Source: Gimesia aquarii (GTDB lineage Bacteria > Planctomycetota > Planctomycetia > Planctomycetales > Planctomycetaceae). From it: DNA of 64,000 nt. Of this stretch, positions 15,823 through 25,403 are shown piece after piece. Positions within the stretch are counted from its first letter, which is position 1; each line of letters starts with the position of its first letter. The notes under the pieces are model-generated. The model was given only the letters and a program-made list of their open reading frames with translations, made no database searches and was not told the DNA's origin. A program made the position numbers and the translations under genes. The stretch spans positions 6,526,334-6,590,333 of the forward strand of contig NZ_CP037422.1 of assembly GCF_007748175.1 (NCBI RefSeq). Direction: 5' to 3'.

Positions 15823-16083
15823 ATGGGTCAAAAGTGTGATTCCTGTGGCAAGACTCCTGTAGTCGGTAATCGAGTTCGTCAACGTGGTAAATACAAATAC
15901 CTAGGCGGTAACGGTCGTCAGACAACGGGTATTTCCAAACGAGTTTTCAAGCCGAACTTGCAAAAAATCCGTGTTCAAGTTGGAGGCAGCGTTCAAACAC
16001 TACGTGTTTGTACCCAATGCATTCGATCTGGTAGAGTTACCAAAGCCGTCGCTAGAAAACCGTTTACGCTACCAACTAAATAG
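15823..16083 (+). CDS. rpmB: 50S ribosomal protein L28
   Basis: An 86-residue L28 protein of the large ribosomal subunit. The N-terminal MGQKCDSCGKTPVVGNRV matches the conserved start. Cysteines C5, C8, C63 and C66 form the zinc-ribbon version of L28. Length is usual. It is first in a plus-strand run with gatC, 30 bases downstream, so tRNA amidation and a ribosomal protein may be co-transcribed. A terminator-like hairpin in its leader (15770-15791) could attenuate expression. Confidence 0.95.
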   Translation: MGQKCDSCGKTPVVGNRVRQRGKYKYLGGNGRQTTGISKRVFKPNLQKIRVQVGGSVQTLRVCTQCIRSGRVTKAVARKPFTLPTK

Positions 16084-16113
16084 TATTAGTCTCGCTCTAA
16101 AATAGAACAAACG

Positions 16114-16404
16114 ATGAGCACTCAACTCTCAGAGGATGATGTACTTAAAGTTGCTTCACTTTCCCGACTAAAACTCTCCGAGACGGAAGTTCATACTCTG
16201 GGGAAACAGATGGAGTCCGTGTTGAAGTATATCGACATGCTAAACGAGTTGGATACCAAATCCATCGAACCCATGGCTCACGCGATTGAGATTTCCAATA
16301 TCTTTCGCAATGATCAACTGCAGGAAAGCCTGCCACGAGACAAAGCGCTCTCTAATGCGCCTCAAACGGATGGAAATTACTTCCTCGTTCCCGCAATTCT
16401 CTAG
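16114..16404 (+). CDS. gatC: Asp-tRNA(Asn)/Glu-tRNA(Gln) amidotransferase subunit C
   Basis: A 96-residue GatC: the helical N-terminus (SEDDVLKVASLSRLKLSETE) and the MEPMAHA-type segment (SIEPMAHAIEISNIFRNDQ) are characteristic, and the end NYFLVPAIL matches the usual FxVPxVL tail. GatC wraps around GatA and joins it to GatB. The three together convert misacylated Glu-tRNA(Gln) or Asp-tRNA(Asn) to the correct amide. Here it comes before gatA, but a strong hairpin at 16450-16479 lies between the two genes. Confidence 0.93.
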   Translation: MSTQLSEDDVLKVASLSRLKLSETEVHTLGKQMESVLKYIDMLNELDTKSIEPMAHAIEISNIFRNDQLQESLPRDKALSNAPQTDGNYFLVPAIL

Positions 16405-16449
16405 TTGTCCGGCGTTTAAACAATTGCTTACCTGAAAGCAAAAAATTCC

Positions 16450-16482
16450 AAGGCCCGGCTTGATCACAAGTCGGGCCTTTAA
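16450..16482 (+). terminator. Strong hairpin between gatC and gatA
   Basis: A 13-pair stem (AAGGCCCGGCTTG / CAAGTCGGGCCTT, one G-T wobble) with loop ATCA. Only TTTAAAA follows, a weak U-tract, so it may be a partial terminator or an RNA-processing/stability element adjusting gatC against gatA levels. Confidence 0.6.
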
Positions 16483-16507
16483 AACTAAAAGGGAGACTCG
16501 ACATTCC

Positions 16508-17965
16508 ATGTCCAACATGTCAATGACCGCAAGTAAATTGCTTGCGAAAATGAGTTCAGGTGAAATCAGCAGTGAAGAAATCACTTCTGCCTGTTTGAAT
16601 GAAATCGCCCACCGAGACAACAACATCAACGCCTTTCTCTCTGTCCAGCAGGAATCTGCATTAGAGAAAGCGCGAGAAGTCGATCAAAAACGAACAGCGG
16701 GAAAGCCGCTGGGAAAGCTGGCAGGCATCCCCGTTGCACTCAAAGACAATATCTGTACCGAAGGCGTGAACACTACTTGCGCCAGTAGAATGCTGGAGAA
16801 TTTCGTTCCGCCTTATGATGCCCATATTGTTGAAAGGCTGAAAGCGGCTGACGCGGTCTTGATTGGCAAAACCAATCAGGATGAATTTGCCATGGGTTCG
16901 TCAACCGAAAATTCAGCGTTCAAGACCACAACCAACCCCTGGAATACTGCCCACGCCGCCGGTGGTTCAAGTGGAGGCTCAGCAGCAGCGGTAGCCGCTG
17001 GTTTTGCGCCGCTGGCATTAGGCAGTGATACAGGTGGATCTATTCGTCAACCAGCCAGCTTTTGTGGCGTTGTTGGTTTGAAGCCTACTTATGGCCGCGT
17101 TTCTCGTTATGGATTAATTGCTTTTGCCAGTTCTCTCGATCAAATCGGCCCTTTTGCCAGAGATGTCACCGATGCCGCACTAGTGATGGAAATTATCGCA
17201 GGTAAAGACCACCGTGATACTACAAGTCTTGATGCAGCAGTTCCTGAATTTACATCGGAGTTAGAACAACCACTCGAAAATCTCAAAGTCGGATATGTCG
17301 AACACCTACAAGAAGAAGGGCTTCACGACGAAGTCAGAGAAGCGACTCTTCGTGCACTGGATGTTTATAAATCTTTGGGAGCAGAACTGGTCCCAATTAA
17401 GTTGCCGCACGCTAAATATTGTGTTGCCACTTATTACATTATCGCTCCTTCCGAAGCCTCCAGTAATCTTGCCCGTTACGATGGCGTGCATTACGGTTAT
17501 CGTGCTGATCATTTTGAAAATATGATTGATATGTATGCTGCAAGCCGCGGGGAAGCATTTGGTGATGAAGTCAAACGCCGTATTATGCTGGGGACTTATT
17601 CACTCTCATCCGGTTACTACGATGCCTATTACCTCAAAGCATTGAAGGTCAGGCGATTGATTCGAAATGATTTTGAGCAGGCGTTTCAATCAGTTGATAT
17701 CATCGCTTCGCCGGTAACACCCACTCCCGCTTTTGCTATCGGTGAACATGTAGATGATCCGCTGGCAATGTATCTGGCTGACATCTTTACAACCAGCGCT
17801 AATCTTTCTGGTATCCCAGGAATCTCAATTCCTGCCGGCTTCAGTGAAAATAAATTGCCGATCGGCTTACAATTATTGGCACCTCCACTGGAAGAAGAAA
17901 GACTCTTACGTGCCGCCCGCATGTTTGAGCGGGAAACAGAATGGCACTTGAAGCATCCAGAATAA
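16508..17965 (+). CDS. gatA: Glu-tRNA(Gln)/Asp-tRNA(Asn) amidotransferase subunit A (glutaminase)
   Basis: A 485-residue amidase-signature protein that releases ammonia from glutamine for transfer in GatB. With ATG at 16508 (GGGAGA eleven bases upstream) the catalytic Lys-Ser-Ser triad falls at K79, S154 and S178, the same numbers as in Staphylococcus aureus GatA, which supports this start over the longer frame beginning inside the hairpin. Signature segments are GGSSGGSAAAVAAG and GSDTGGSIRQPASFCG. The C-terminus (AARMFERETEWHLKHP) is complete. Between gatC and gatB in one operon. Confidence 0.95.
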   Translation: MSNMSMTASKLLAKMSSGEISSEEITSACLNEIAHRDNNINAFLSVQQESALEKAREVDQKRTAGKPLGKLAGIPVALKDNICTEGVNTTCASRMLENFVPPYDAHIVERLKAADAVLIGKTNQDEFAMGSSTENSAFKTTTNPWNTAHAAGGSSGGSAAAVAAGFAPLALGSDTGGSIRQPASFCGVVGLKPTYGRVSRYGLIAFASSLDQIGPFARDVTDAALVMEIIAGKDHRDTTSLDAAVPEFTSELEQPLENLKVGYVEHLQEEGLHDEVREATLRALDVYKSLGAELVPIKLPHAKYCVATYYIIAPSEASSNLARYDGVHYGYRADHFENMIDMYAASRGEAFGDEVKRRIMLGTYSLSSGYYDAYYLKALKVRRLIRNDFEQAFQSVDIIASPVTPTPAFAIGEHVDDPLAMYLADIFTTSANLSGIPGISIPAGFSENKLPIGLQLLAPPLEEERLLRAARMFERETEWHLKHPE

Positions 17966-18044
17966 AATAAATGGACGATATTTCTCATTACGAAATTACT
18001 TTTAACTGAATCTAGAACATTGAAATAAAGGTTAGCGTGACATA

Positions 18045-19529
18045 ATGGACTATACGGTCATCATCGGTCTTGAAGTTCACGTGCAGTTACAGACCAACAC
18101 CAAACTCTTCTGTGGCTGTTCTACAAAATTCAACCCGGATGAGCCTAATACACAGACCTGTCCCGTCTGTCTGGGTTTACCTGGTGCACTGCCGGTATTA
18201 AATCGAGAAGCATTTGAATTAGGCATGAAGACAGGATTGGCCATTAATTGTGAGATTCCTTCTTTTACAAAATGGGACCGTAAACAATACTACTATCCTG
18301 ATCTTCCCAAGGCATACCAAATCAGCCAATATGATCTCCCTATGAGTCAAAACGGCTGGCTGGAAATCGAAATTAATTCTGAAACTCGTGAGAAGAAAAA
18401 AATCGGGATCATCCGGGCTCATCTCGAAGAAGATGCCGGCAAAAACAGCCATGATGAATCTGGGAGGGGACAAGATAGCAAGGTTGATCTGAACCGTTGT
18501 GGAACGCCTTTAGTAGAGATTGTTTCCGAACCAGATTTACGATCAGCTCAGGAAGCTCGTACCTATCTGGAAGAATTGAAACTGTTACTAACATATATCG
18601 ACGTTTCCGACTGCAATATGCAGGAAGGGAGCCTTCGCTGTGACGCCAATGTAAATCTCCATGTCCATCAAGAGACTGGTGAATCCATACCAACTCCGAT
18701 TGTGGAAATCAAAAATCTGAATAGCTTTCGAGGCGTAGAGCAAGCAATAGAATACGAAATACAAAGACAATGGAAAGCATGGCAGGAAACGGGGCTCAGC
18801 CTGAAAGAAGTACCTAAAGAGACTCGTGGCTGGGATGCAGATCGCGGTATCACTTTGGAACAACGGGGAAAAGAAGATGCAGCAGACTACCGCTATTTTC
18901 CCGATCCGGACCTGGCACCTGTCAAAGTCACTGACGCAGATCGCGAACGTATCTTAGAAAAACTATGCGAACGCCCGGCCGAGCGCAGAGCCCGCCTTGA
19001 AGAACGCTATCAACTCTCTTCCTATGATGCAGCAGTCATTATTGATCAGGGAATTGATTTTGCTGACTATTTTGAAGCCGTTGCCGAAAGTTCTCAAAAT
19101 GGTAAACAAGCCTCCAACTGGATCACACAGGATGTGCTACGTGAGTTAAAAGAACGGGAACTAGAAATCGCAGAGTTTCCAATTAAACCAGATGTTCTCT
19201 CTGCAATCCTGCAAAAAGTCAAAGCCAATGAAATTACGAATAATAGTGCCCGCATCGTATTCCAGGAGCTACTTAACAATTCAAAAGATGCTCCCCGAGC
19301 TGAACAAATACAGCATATTGTTGAAGAAAAAGGTTTGGGACTTGTCTCTGATACGGGCGAACTTGATGCGATCATCCAAGCGGTCGTTGATAAAAATGCA
19401 AAAGCGGTAGCTGATTTTCAGAGCGGAAAACAAGCTGCGGTGGGCGCACTGATTGGCCAGGTCATGCGTGAAATCAAAGGAGCAGATCCGAAAATGGTTC
19501 GTCAACTCTTAATTGAAAAAATGAGTTAA
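18045..19529 (+). CDS. gatB: Asp-tRNA(Asn)/Glu-tRNA(Gln) amidotransferase subunit B
   Basis: A 494-residue GatB, the subunit that binds tRNA and activates the misacylated carboxylate with ATP. The N-terminus [20 protein letters not shown], the zinc-type cysteines (CGC ... CPVC), the [16 protein letters not shown] block and HLEEDAGK are all conserved. The C-terminal YqeY-like helical domain ends at [15 protein letters not shown]. Presence of GatCAB implies that Gln-tRNA and/or Asn-tRNA are made indirectly. It lies 79 bases after gatA and is the last gene of the run. It is convergent with the suf operon. Confidence 0.96.
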   Translation: MDYTVIIGLEVHVQLQTNTKLFCGCSTKFNPDEPNTQTCPVCLGLPGALPVLNREAFELGMKTGLAINCEIPSFTKWDRKQYYYPDLPKAYQISQYDLPMSQNGWLEIEINSETREKKKIGIIRAHLEEDAGKNSHDESGRGQDSKVDLNRCGTPLVEIVSEPDLRSAQEARTYLEELKLLLTYIDVSDCNMQEGSLRCDANVNLHVHQETGESIPTPIVEIKNLNSFRGVEQAIEYEIQRQWKAWQETGLSLKEVPKETRGWDADRGITLEQRGKEDAADYRYFPDPDLAPVKVTDADRERILEKLCERPAERRARLEERYQLSSYDAAVIIDQGIDFADYFEAVAESSQNGKQASNWITQDVLRELKERELEIAEFPIKPDVLSAILQKVKANEITNNSARIVFQELLNNSKDAPRAEQIQHIVEEKGLGLVSDTGELDAIIQAVVDKNAKAVADFQSGKQAAVGALIGQVMREIKGADPKMVRQLLIEKMS

Positions 19530-19580
19530 AACGAACTCCCATTTTCGGCATGGCCCACGATCAGCCAGGATCAGGGGATA

Positions 19581-19967
19581 TTAAAAAATCCCCAATTCAT
19601 CGCGCGCATCATCTGTCATTAAATCTGGTGACCAAGGAGGTGTCATGGTTAGTTGAATGCTCACCTCGTCTACATCATCGAGACGCTCTAACGCCATTTT
19701 CGCCTGTTGAATAATTTGAGGACCAGCTGGACAGGCAGGGCTCGTTAATGTCATACAAACAGAGACCTTCGAACTGTTTTCTTCTGCTCTCTGAATTTCA
19801 TAAACCAACCCCAAATCAACGATATTGATGTTGAGTTCGGGATCAATTACCTGCTTCAGGGCATCAACTAATGCATCTTCCCCTCCGACTCCCTTCACCG
19901 CAGAAAATACTGGTAGTTGTCCTTCTTCACTATTTTCCTCAGAGACATTGTTTATTTCATCTGACAT
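19581..19967 (-). CDS. sufT: SufT-like DUF59 iron-sulfur assembly factor
   Basis: A 128-residue protein. After a flexible acidic N-terminus of about 28 residues comes a MIP18/DUF59 domain: DPELNINIVDLGLVYE is its signature and TLTSPACPAGPQI carries the conserved cysteine. SufT-type proteins assist maturation or transfer of iron-sulfur clusters. It is the last gene of the suf operon, 115 bases after the Rieske gene. A small GGGGAT/ATCCCC hairpin overlaps its stop codon (19574-19593) but lacks a T-run. Confidence 0.88.
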   Translation of the reverse strand: MSDEINNVSEENSEEGQLPVFSAVKGVGGEDALVDALKQVIDPELNINIVDLGLVYEIQRAEENSSKVSVCMTLTSPACPAGPQIIQQAKMALERLDDVDEVSIQLTMTPPWSPDLMTDDARDELGIF

Positions 19968-20082
19968 AGTTTACCCCTTACGACACATAGACACAGTATA
20001 AATTAATAATAGCTAAATAATGAACTTCCACAAGAAGTGAATAAATTCGTATGAATATCTATAAAAATCTCAGATTTAACAA

Positions 20083-20397
20083 TTAATCTCTAGGACGTGC
20101 AAAGATTTTTGAATCTTTTACTTTGATCTCAAAAGTCTGAATCGGCTTGGTGGCAGGCATACAGAGAGCATTCCCTGTAAGTAAATCAAAGCGAGCACCA
20201 TGACGGGGACAAATAATTTCCCCATTCTCAATACAACCAGCAGTCAAAGGTTGACCGTCATGGGTACACACATCTTCTATTGCTAAGTACTGATCATTTA
20301 AGCGAATAAGCAGTACAGGTATATCATCTACAAATACCTCCAACCGATCAAGAGAACCGAATTCATCGGTGGATGCAATTTCTTCAAAATCAGGCAT
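20083..20397 (-). CDS. Rieske-type [2Fe-2S] ferredoxin in the suf operon
   Basis: A 104-residue soluble Rieske ferredoxin. C44-T-H46 and C63-P-R-H66 supply the two Cys and two His ligands, in the order CTHDGQPL and CPRHGARFD. No signal peptide or membrane segment, so it acts in the cytoplasm. A small Rieske protein between sufD and sufT is a recurring arrangement in bacterial suf operons; it probably donates electrons during cluster assembly or is a dedicated client (inference). It starts 35 bases after sufD. Confidence 0.9.
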   Translation of the reverse strand: MPDFEEIASTDEFGSLDRLEVFVDDIPVLLIRLNDQYLAIEDVCTHDGQPLTAGCIENGEIICPRHGARFDLLTGNALCMPATKPIQTFEIKVKDSKIFARPRD

Positions 20398-20432
20398 ATC
20401 TCTTACTACTATTGTCTAATGGCGGCAGAATA

Positions 20433-21767
20433 TTACCGTCCAAATCCTAATTTTTTAATAATTGCCTGATTTAGCGTCTCACGTACCACCTCAACCGGAA
20501 TCCGATCAAATACAGTTTGGAAGAATCCCTCTACAATCATGTGCATGGCTTCATACTCGGACATGCCACGTGTCATGCAATAGAAGATTTGTTCTTCATC
20601 AACACGGCCTGCGGTTGCACCATGAGTACAACGCACATCATCGGCTTCAATCTCTAAGCCCGGAATGGCATCAGTACGACAGGTGGGAGATAACATTAAG
20701 GAATCATTCCGCTGATATCCGTTTGTCTGCTGACCTTCTGGTTCAACACGAATCATTCCCCGCCAAATCGCACGGGAATGGTCACGTAAAACCTGCTTGT
20801 ACAATAAATCTGAACGCGTTTCTGGGGCATTGTGAGCTTGTTGCGTGTAGAATGAGTGAATTTGCTTATCTGTAGCAAAGGTCACACCATTCACCTCAGC
20901 TTCTGAGCCACGACCATCTAGTACTACATCCTGATGAATATGGGCCAATTTGGCACCAATCCCTCCGACTGTCCATTGAAGAAAACCATTATTCTCCACT
21001 CGGCCTGCCTGATGTGCAATATGCCAAACTTTATCATTCCAATTCTGTAATTGAACATACCGCAATCGTGCTTCTTTGGCCAGGATCAATTCGACGGCAC
21101 CAACATGGAGCCCCAGATTTTCTTCCGTGGCAGAAGCAGTCTCTTCTAGTAATGTAGCTGAAGCCCCCTCCTCCAGAATAATGAGTGTATGACTAAAATC
21201 AGCGGTTTTCTCTGCCTGAAGAGAAATCAAACTGTGTAAGGGAGTCTCGATGACAACATTGCGCGGCACATACAAGACAGTACCACCAGTCCAGAATGCG
21301 GCATGCCATGCTGAAAAACGATCTGTCTCACTACAAACAGCTTTCGTCATAAAGTGTTTTTGAATCAGCTCGCTATGCTCTTTGGCAACCATACTCAGAT
21401 CACCAAAGATGACTCCTTTCTCTGCCAATTCCGGCGCCAATTCAGTGGAAGCCAGTTGACCATCAATGTGAGTGACGTGTCCTGCAAATTCAGCTTGACC
21501 TTTTAGCAAAGTTTCTGCTGAATATTTAGCGACCTCTGATCCAGCACTTAGCTGAAAACGATCCGGACGCAGCGCTCGTAAATCGACTCGACGCCATTCT
21601 TCAGGATCCAATTCTGATTCCAAAAGCTCACAATATCGCTTGAAAGCCTGTCGCCGTAATTGAGTCACCCAGTCAGGTTCATCACGAGTCGTCAGAAAGG
21701 CTTCAAAGGCTGCTTCACCAAATCCGACTGGGATCTCAGCAGATGTATTAATCGAAGAAGTACTCAT
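20433..21767 (-). CDS. sufD: Fe-S cluster assembly protein SufD
   Basis: A 444-residue SufD, the SufB paralogue of the SufBC2D scaffold. The C-terminal beta-helix has the family blocks RSDLLYKQVLRDHSRAIWRG and the conserved DDVRCTHGATAGRVDEEQIF with its cysteine and histidine, followed by YCMTRGMSEYEAMHMIVEGF. Length is normal. The gene lies between sufB and the Rieske gene. SufD is required for iron acquisition by the scaffold. Confidence 0.94.
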   Translation of the reverse strand: MSTSSINTSAEIPVGFGEAAFEAFLTTRDEPDWVTQLRRQAFKRYCELLESELDPEEWRRVDLRALRPDRFQLSAGSEVAKYSAETLLKGQAEFAGHVTHIDGQLASTELAPELAEKGVIFGDLSMVAKEHSELIQKHFMTKAVCSETDRFSAWHAAFWTGGTVLYVPRNVVIETPLHSLISLQAEKTADFSHTLIILEEGASATLLEETASATEENLGLHVGAVELILAKEARLRYVQLQNWNDKVWHIAHQAGRVENNGFLQWTVGGIGAKLAHIHQDVVLDGRGSEAEVNGVTFATDKQIHSFYTQQAHNAPETRSDLLYKQVLRDHSRAIWRGMIRVEPEGQQTNGYQRNDSLMLSPTCRTDAIPGLEIEADDVRCTHGATAGRVDEEQIFYCMTRGMSEYEAMHMIVEGFFQTVFDRIPVEVVRETLNQAIIKKLGFGR

Positions 21768-21892
21768 AACTATTTCTATTATGCCTTCAATATCTTGCAG
21801 TTAGATTAACAATTTGAAAGTATTCTACTTTCACTTGTAAGATCTGTTTAAAGTTAGCTTTTGTAGTAAGTCAGCAACTTAACTTGTCGCTA

Positions 21893-23317
21893 TTAACCAA
21901 TCGAGCCTTCCATTTGTAATTCGATCAGCCGATTCATCTCAACCGCGTATTCCATCGGCAATTCTTTCACCAATGGCTCGATAAAGCCTGTGACGATCAT
22001 TGAAGAAGCCTCTGCTTCTGTGAGACCACGGCTCATGAGATAAAACAACTGTTCCTCTCCAATTTTGGAAACACTGGCTTCGTGTTCGATCGCAACATCA
22101 TTATCTTCAATTTCAATATAGGGATAAGTATCGCTACGGCTTGCCGGATCCAATAAGAGTGCATCACAGACAACGTTCGATTTGCATCCATGAGCTTCAG
22201 GATCGACTTTAACCAACCCACGATAACTGGATCTTCCACCATCTTTTGAAATACTCTTGGAAATAATACGGCTCGAGGTGTTAGGAGCACAGTGAACCAT
22301 TTTAGCACCTGCATCCTGATGCTGCCCATCACCGGCAAAGGCAATCGACAGAGTCTCTCCTCGTGCCCCTTCTCCCATCAAGAAGATTCCAGGATACTTC
22401 ATCGTTAACTGGGAACCCAAATTACCATCAACCCACTCCATGAGTGCATCTTCATAGGCAAAGGCCCGCTTCGTCACAAGATTATAGACATTATTCGACC
22501 AGTTCTGAATTGTGGTATAACGGAACCGTCCGCCTTTCTTCACCATGATCTCGACAACGGCTGAATGCAGACTATTAGAACTGTAAGTGGGTGCCGTACA
22601 GCCTTCAACATAATGGCAGGAAGCCCCTTCATCTACAATCACCAGGGTACGTTCAAACTGTCCCATATTTTCCGAATTGATTCGGAAATATGCCTGAAGA
22701 GGAAATTCAATATTCACTCCGGGAGGGACATACACAAATGAGCCACCCGACCAGACAGCCGAATTCAAGGCAGCATATTTATTATCATCTGGAGGAATGA
22801 TTGTCCCAAAATATTCTTTAAAGAGATCTGGATGATCCTTTAAAGCGGAATCAGTGTCAGTAAAAATGACTCCCTGCTTCGCCAGATCTTCCTGTAAGCT
22901 ACCGTAGACAACCTCAGATTCATACTGAGCTTTGACTCCAGCAAGAAACTTCTTCTCTGCTTCAGGGATCCCCAAACGATCATAAGTTTTTCGAATGTCA
23001 TCAGGCACATCGTCCCAACTTCGTTCCTGCCCTTCTGACGCTCGAACAAAGTAGTGGATATCCTGATAATTGATATCGTTCAGATTCCCACCCCATTGCG
23101 GAGTTGGTTTTTGCTCGAAGATTTCGTATGACCTCAAACGAAAATCCCGCATCCAAGTTGGTTCATTTTTCATCTCGGAGATTTGAGCGACAATGTTAGC
23201 ATTTAAACCTTTTTCACCAGTAAACACATATTTGTCAGTAGGATCGTGAAATCCATATTGATACTCACCGATATCGGGGTTTTCATTTTCAGAATTCGTA
23301 TCCAGCTTCGTTGCCAT
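21893..23317 (-). CDS. sufB: Fe-S cluster assembly scaffold SufB
   Basis: A 474-residue SufB, the core scaffold on which clusters form. Recognisable blocks are [19 protein letters not shown] near the N-terminus, [34 protein letters not shown] with the conserved cysteine, and [20 protein letters not shown]. Length fits the family (about 470-495). It follows sufC with a 125-base gap. The order sufC-sufB-sufD differs from the E. coli sufBCD order. Confidence 0.96.
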   Translation of the reverse strand: MATKLDTNSENENPDIGEYQYGFHDPTDKYVFTGEKGLNANIVAQISEMKNEPTWMRDFRLRSYEIFEQKPTPQWGGNLNDINYQDIHYFVRASEGQERSWDDVPDDIRKTYDRLGIPEAEKKFLAGVKAQYESEVVYGSLQEDLAKQGVIFTDTDSALKDHPDLFKEYFGTIIPPDDNKYAALNSAVWSGGSFVYVPPGVNIEFPLQAYFRINSENMGQFERTLVIVDEGASCHYVEGCTAPTYSSNSLHSAVVEIMVKKGGRFRYTTIQNWSNNVYNLVTKRAFAYEDALMEWVDGNLGSQLTMKYPGIFLMGEGARGETLSIAFAGDGQHQDAGAKMVHCAPNTSSRIISKSISKDGGRSSYRGLVKVDPEAHGCKSNVVCDALLLDPASRSDTYPYIEIEDNDVAIEHEASVSKIGEEQLFYLMSRGLTEAEASSMIVTGFIEPLVKELPMEYAVEMNRLIELQMEGSIG

Positions 23318-23442
23318 TTGAATTTCTCCAGAAATTTATTAAAACTACCCCTAATTGCGGGATTGTCTTTTTTTAAATTGAATAGGTTTATTCGTTTAAT
23401 ATCACTGAGCTCTGTTCAGAATCAGTATTTCAAAAATATAAG

Positions 23443-24240
23443 TTATACCGCTTCTACAACTTCTTCTGCAGCTGCTTCGGGGTGACGTTCGCGAACGCTG
23501 GAATAACCATGCTCATGCAGCTCTGCTGCCAACTGAGCATCTCCCGTCTCGACGACTCTGCCTGCTAACATCACATGTGTGAATTGCGGCTGATTGAACT
23601 CTAGTAATCGCTCATGGTGGGTAATGATTAAGACTCCCATTTCAGGTCCGGATAACCGGTTAAGGCCTTCGCTGACCACTTTGACGGCATCACTATCCAA
23701 TCCACTGTCTGTTTCATCAAGTACAGCAAATTTTGGTTTTAACATTGCAAGCTGTAGGATTTCCATACGTTTCTTTTCACCACCAGAAAAGCCATCATTC
23801 AAATAACGACGTGCCATTTCAGGGTCCATACCCAATTCGCTCATCCTGTCTCGTAACTCTTTACGAAATTCACGCATAGGAATGAGCTTTTCCCCCTCTT
23901 TACGATCTGGATTCCGAACATTAGAAATAGCATGCCGCAGAAAATCAGCAACCTTGACACCGGGGATCACAACAGGATATTGGAATGCCAAAAATAGCCC
24001 CAATCGAGCACGTTCGTTAGGGTCAAGTTCTGAGATATCAGTTCCCTCAATCTCGATTTTTCCTTGTGTAATCTCGTAACGCGGATGCCCCGCCATGGCG
24101 TACGCCAGTGTGCTTTTTCCGGAACCATTGGGGCCCATCAAAGCATGGATTTCCCCCTGATTAATTTCAAGGTCGACTCCTTTTAAGATCGGGGTGTCAC
24201 CAACTGATACATGCAGATCGGAAATTTTCAACAAACTCAT
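23443..24240 (-). CDS. sufC: SufC ATPase of the Suf iron-sulfur machinery
   Basis: A 265-residue ABC-type ATPase. The Walker A motif reads GPNGSGKST, the signature is FSGGEKKR, and Walker B is FAVLDETDSGLD with the SufC-specific ETDSGLD sequence. SufC powers conformational change in the SufBC2D complex and is soluble. It is about 15 residues longer than E. coli SufC because of an Ala/Glu-rich C-terminal tail. First structural gene after the regulator, 74 bases downstream of sufR. Confidence 0.96.
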   Translation of the reverse strand: MSLLKISDLHVSVGDTPILKGVDLEINQGEIHALMGPNGSGKSTLAYAMAGHPRYEITQGKIEIEGTDISELDPNERARLGLFLAFQYPVVIPGVKVADFLRHAISNVRNPDRKEGEKLIPMREFRKELRDRMSELGMDPEMARRYLNDGFSGGEKKRMEILQLAMLKPKFAVLDETDSGLDSDAVKVVSEGLNRLSGPEMGVLIITHHERLLEFNQPQFTHVMLAGRVVETGDAQLAAELHEHGYSSVRERHPEAAAEEVVEAV

Positions 24241-24314
24241 TTTTAATACTTGTCCTATTTATTCAGAATTTTAAATAAATCCAGAAACATAAATTTAGTT
24301 CAATTTTATCCAAC

Positions 24315-24938
24315 TTAGCTGATTTGTGCTTCAAATTCACAACAATGATGACCATCCAAACAACATTCTGCCAGATTCATTTTTGTTCCCAAAACCCGCT
24401 CAAAAACTCGTTGCTCCAGTTCACAAATAGATGAGTCGCCACTGGCAATATCGTGATAGGGACAATTATGCTCTCTTAAAATAGGAAGTGGGCCAGTTTG
24501 ATCTATCTCAACAACAAAACCACGTTCCTGCAAAGCTTGCTTCAACTGCTCCATACGTCCTTGCAGCGAAGTAGCATCAACACTTCTACTATACTGTTGC
24601 ACTAAAGCAGTTTGGATTCGCGTCGCTAATCGACATCGCAGGTCTTCGTCATCAATGGCTTTAAGCTCTTCCCAGAGAATATTAGCTAGTTCTGCATAAT
24701 TGTCACCCAGAAGTCGCATCCCCAGACTCGTCACTGAATAAACGTAATGAGGCCGTCCACGCCCTTCTTTTACCTGAGTACGCGCAATTAAATCCAAACC
24801 TTGCAAACGTACCAAACGTTGACGAACAGCAGTAGCCGTCACACCTTCTTGCTCACAAATTTCTTGAATTGTCGCGGACTTAAGCTGATTGAGACTCAGC
24901 AAAAAACTACGATCATTTTCATCAATGGAAACTCGCAT
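24315..24938 (-). CDS. sufR: SufR-like iron-sulfur-sensing repressor
   Basis: A 207-residue winged-helix regulator. Residues about 18-75 form the DNA-binding domain (ATIQEICEQEGVTATAVRQRL then the wing with EGRGRPHYVY), and the C-terminal half carries cysteines in NCPYHDIASGDSSIC (C-x12-C) and ECCLDGHHCCEF that can hold a cluster. Cyanobacterial and mycobacterial SufR use such cysteines to sense cluster status and repress suf. It is first in the suf operon, and a perfect inverted repeat overlapping a promoter lies 133-158 bases upstream of its start, fitting autoregulation. Confidence 0.92.
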   Translation of the reverse strand: MRVSIDENDRSFLLSLNQLKSATIQEICEQEGVTATAVRQRLVRLQGLDLIARTQVKEGRGRPHYVYSVTSLGMRLLGDNYAELANILWEELKAIDDEDLRCRLATRIQTALVQQYSRSVDATSLQGRMEQLKQALQERGFVVEIDQTGPLPILREHNCPYHDIASGDSSICELEQRVFERVLGTKMNLAECCLDGHHCCEFEAQIS

Positions 24939-25403
24939 GAATTGTTTTCTACCGTTTAAGAGAAGTAACGATGTATTTCAAAAATGGTACTTTAGACGCT
25001 GCAAACCCGAGTCAATACGTCCAGCTTCCACTTCATACTCTTTATAGCAGAATCCTAGGCATATTTATTATTTTTGACAACCAATATTGTCAAAAATAAA
25101 TAATTGAGATTCAGTTTCAGAAGCCAAGTGTATTTGCAGGACTTTTTCTAAAATCACCTTGGAACGTAAACCGTTATTTGATAGCCTCATACAACAATTA
25201 GATCAGTTTGTTTTCAAAGTACAAATCCTGAGGGACTGGCGCTCAACTCAAATTCAAGATAAAAAATTACCGACTCAATTCACAATTTTGAAGAAATCCT
25301 GTAACAAATCATTTTTTTTACGCTTTGGTCTATATCAAACGATCTAAATCTGATTTGATTTTTATCTCTGACAATTCTTATCTGCAAATAGGGACTCACT
25401 TTT
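24939..25403. other. Divergent spacer between sufR and the AGCS symporter
   Basis: Apart from the operator/promoter at 25065-25102 this 465-base gap is A+T-rich. A 62-codon open frame at 25159-25347 has no ribosome site and no protein-like signal, so I do not call it. No terminator is needed because both flanking genes read outward. Confidence 0.5.
25065..25102. promoter_or_regulatory. SufR-type operator overlapping the suf promoter
   Basis: TTTTTGACAA (25071-25080) and TTGTCAAAAA (25087-25096) are perfect 10-bp arms around a six-base spacer, CCAATA; the similarity extends to 18 bases with two mismatches. On the minus strand TTGACA (25093-25088) is followed after 17 bases by an AT-rich -10 (25070-25065), so a protein bound here would block the suf promoter. 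A mirror-image TTGACA on the plus strand could serve the divergent symporter gene. The geometry with a six-base spacer resembles the cyanobacterial SufR site. Confidence 0.7.

Noticed and set aside
16240-16629. 129-codon minus-strand frame across gatC and gatA
   Set aside because: Antisense to two certain genes and with no family features.
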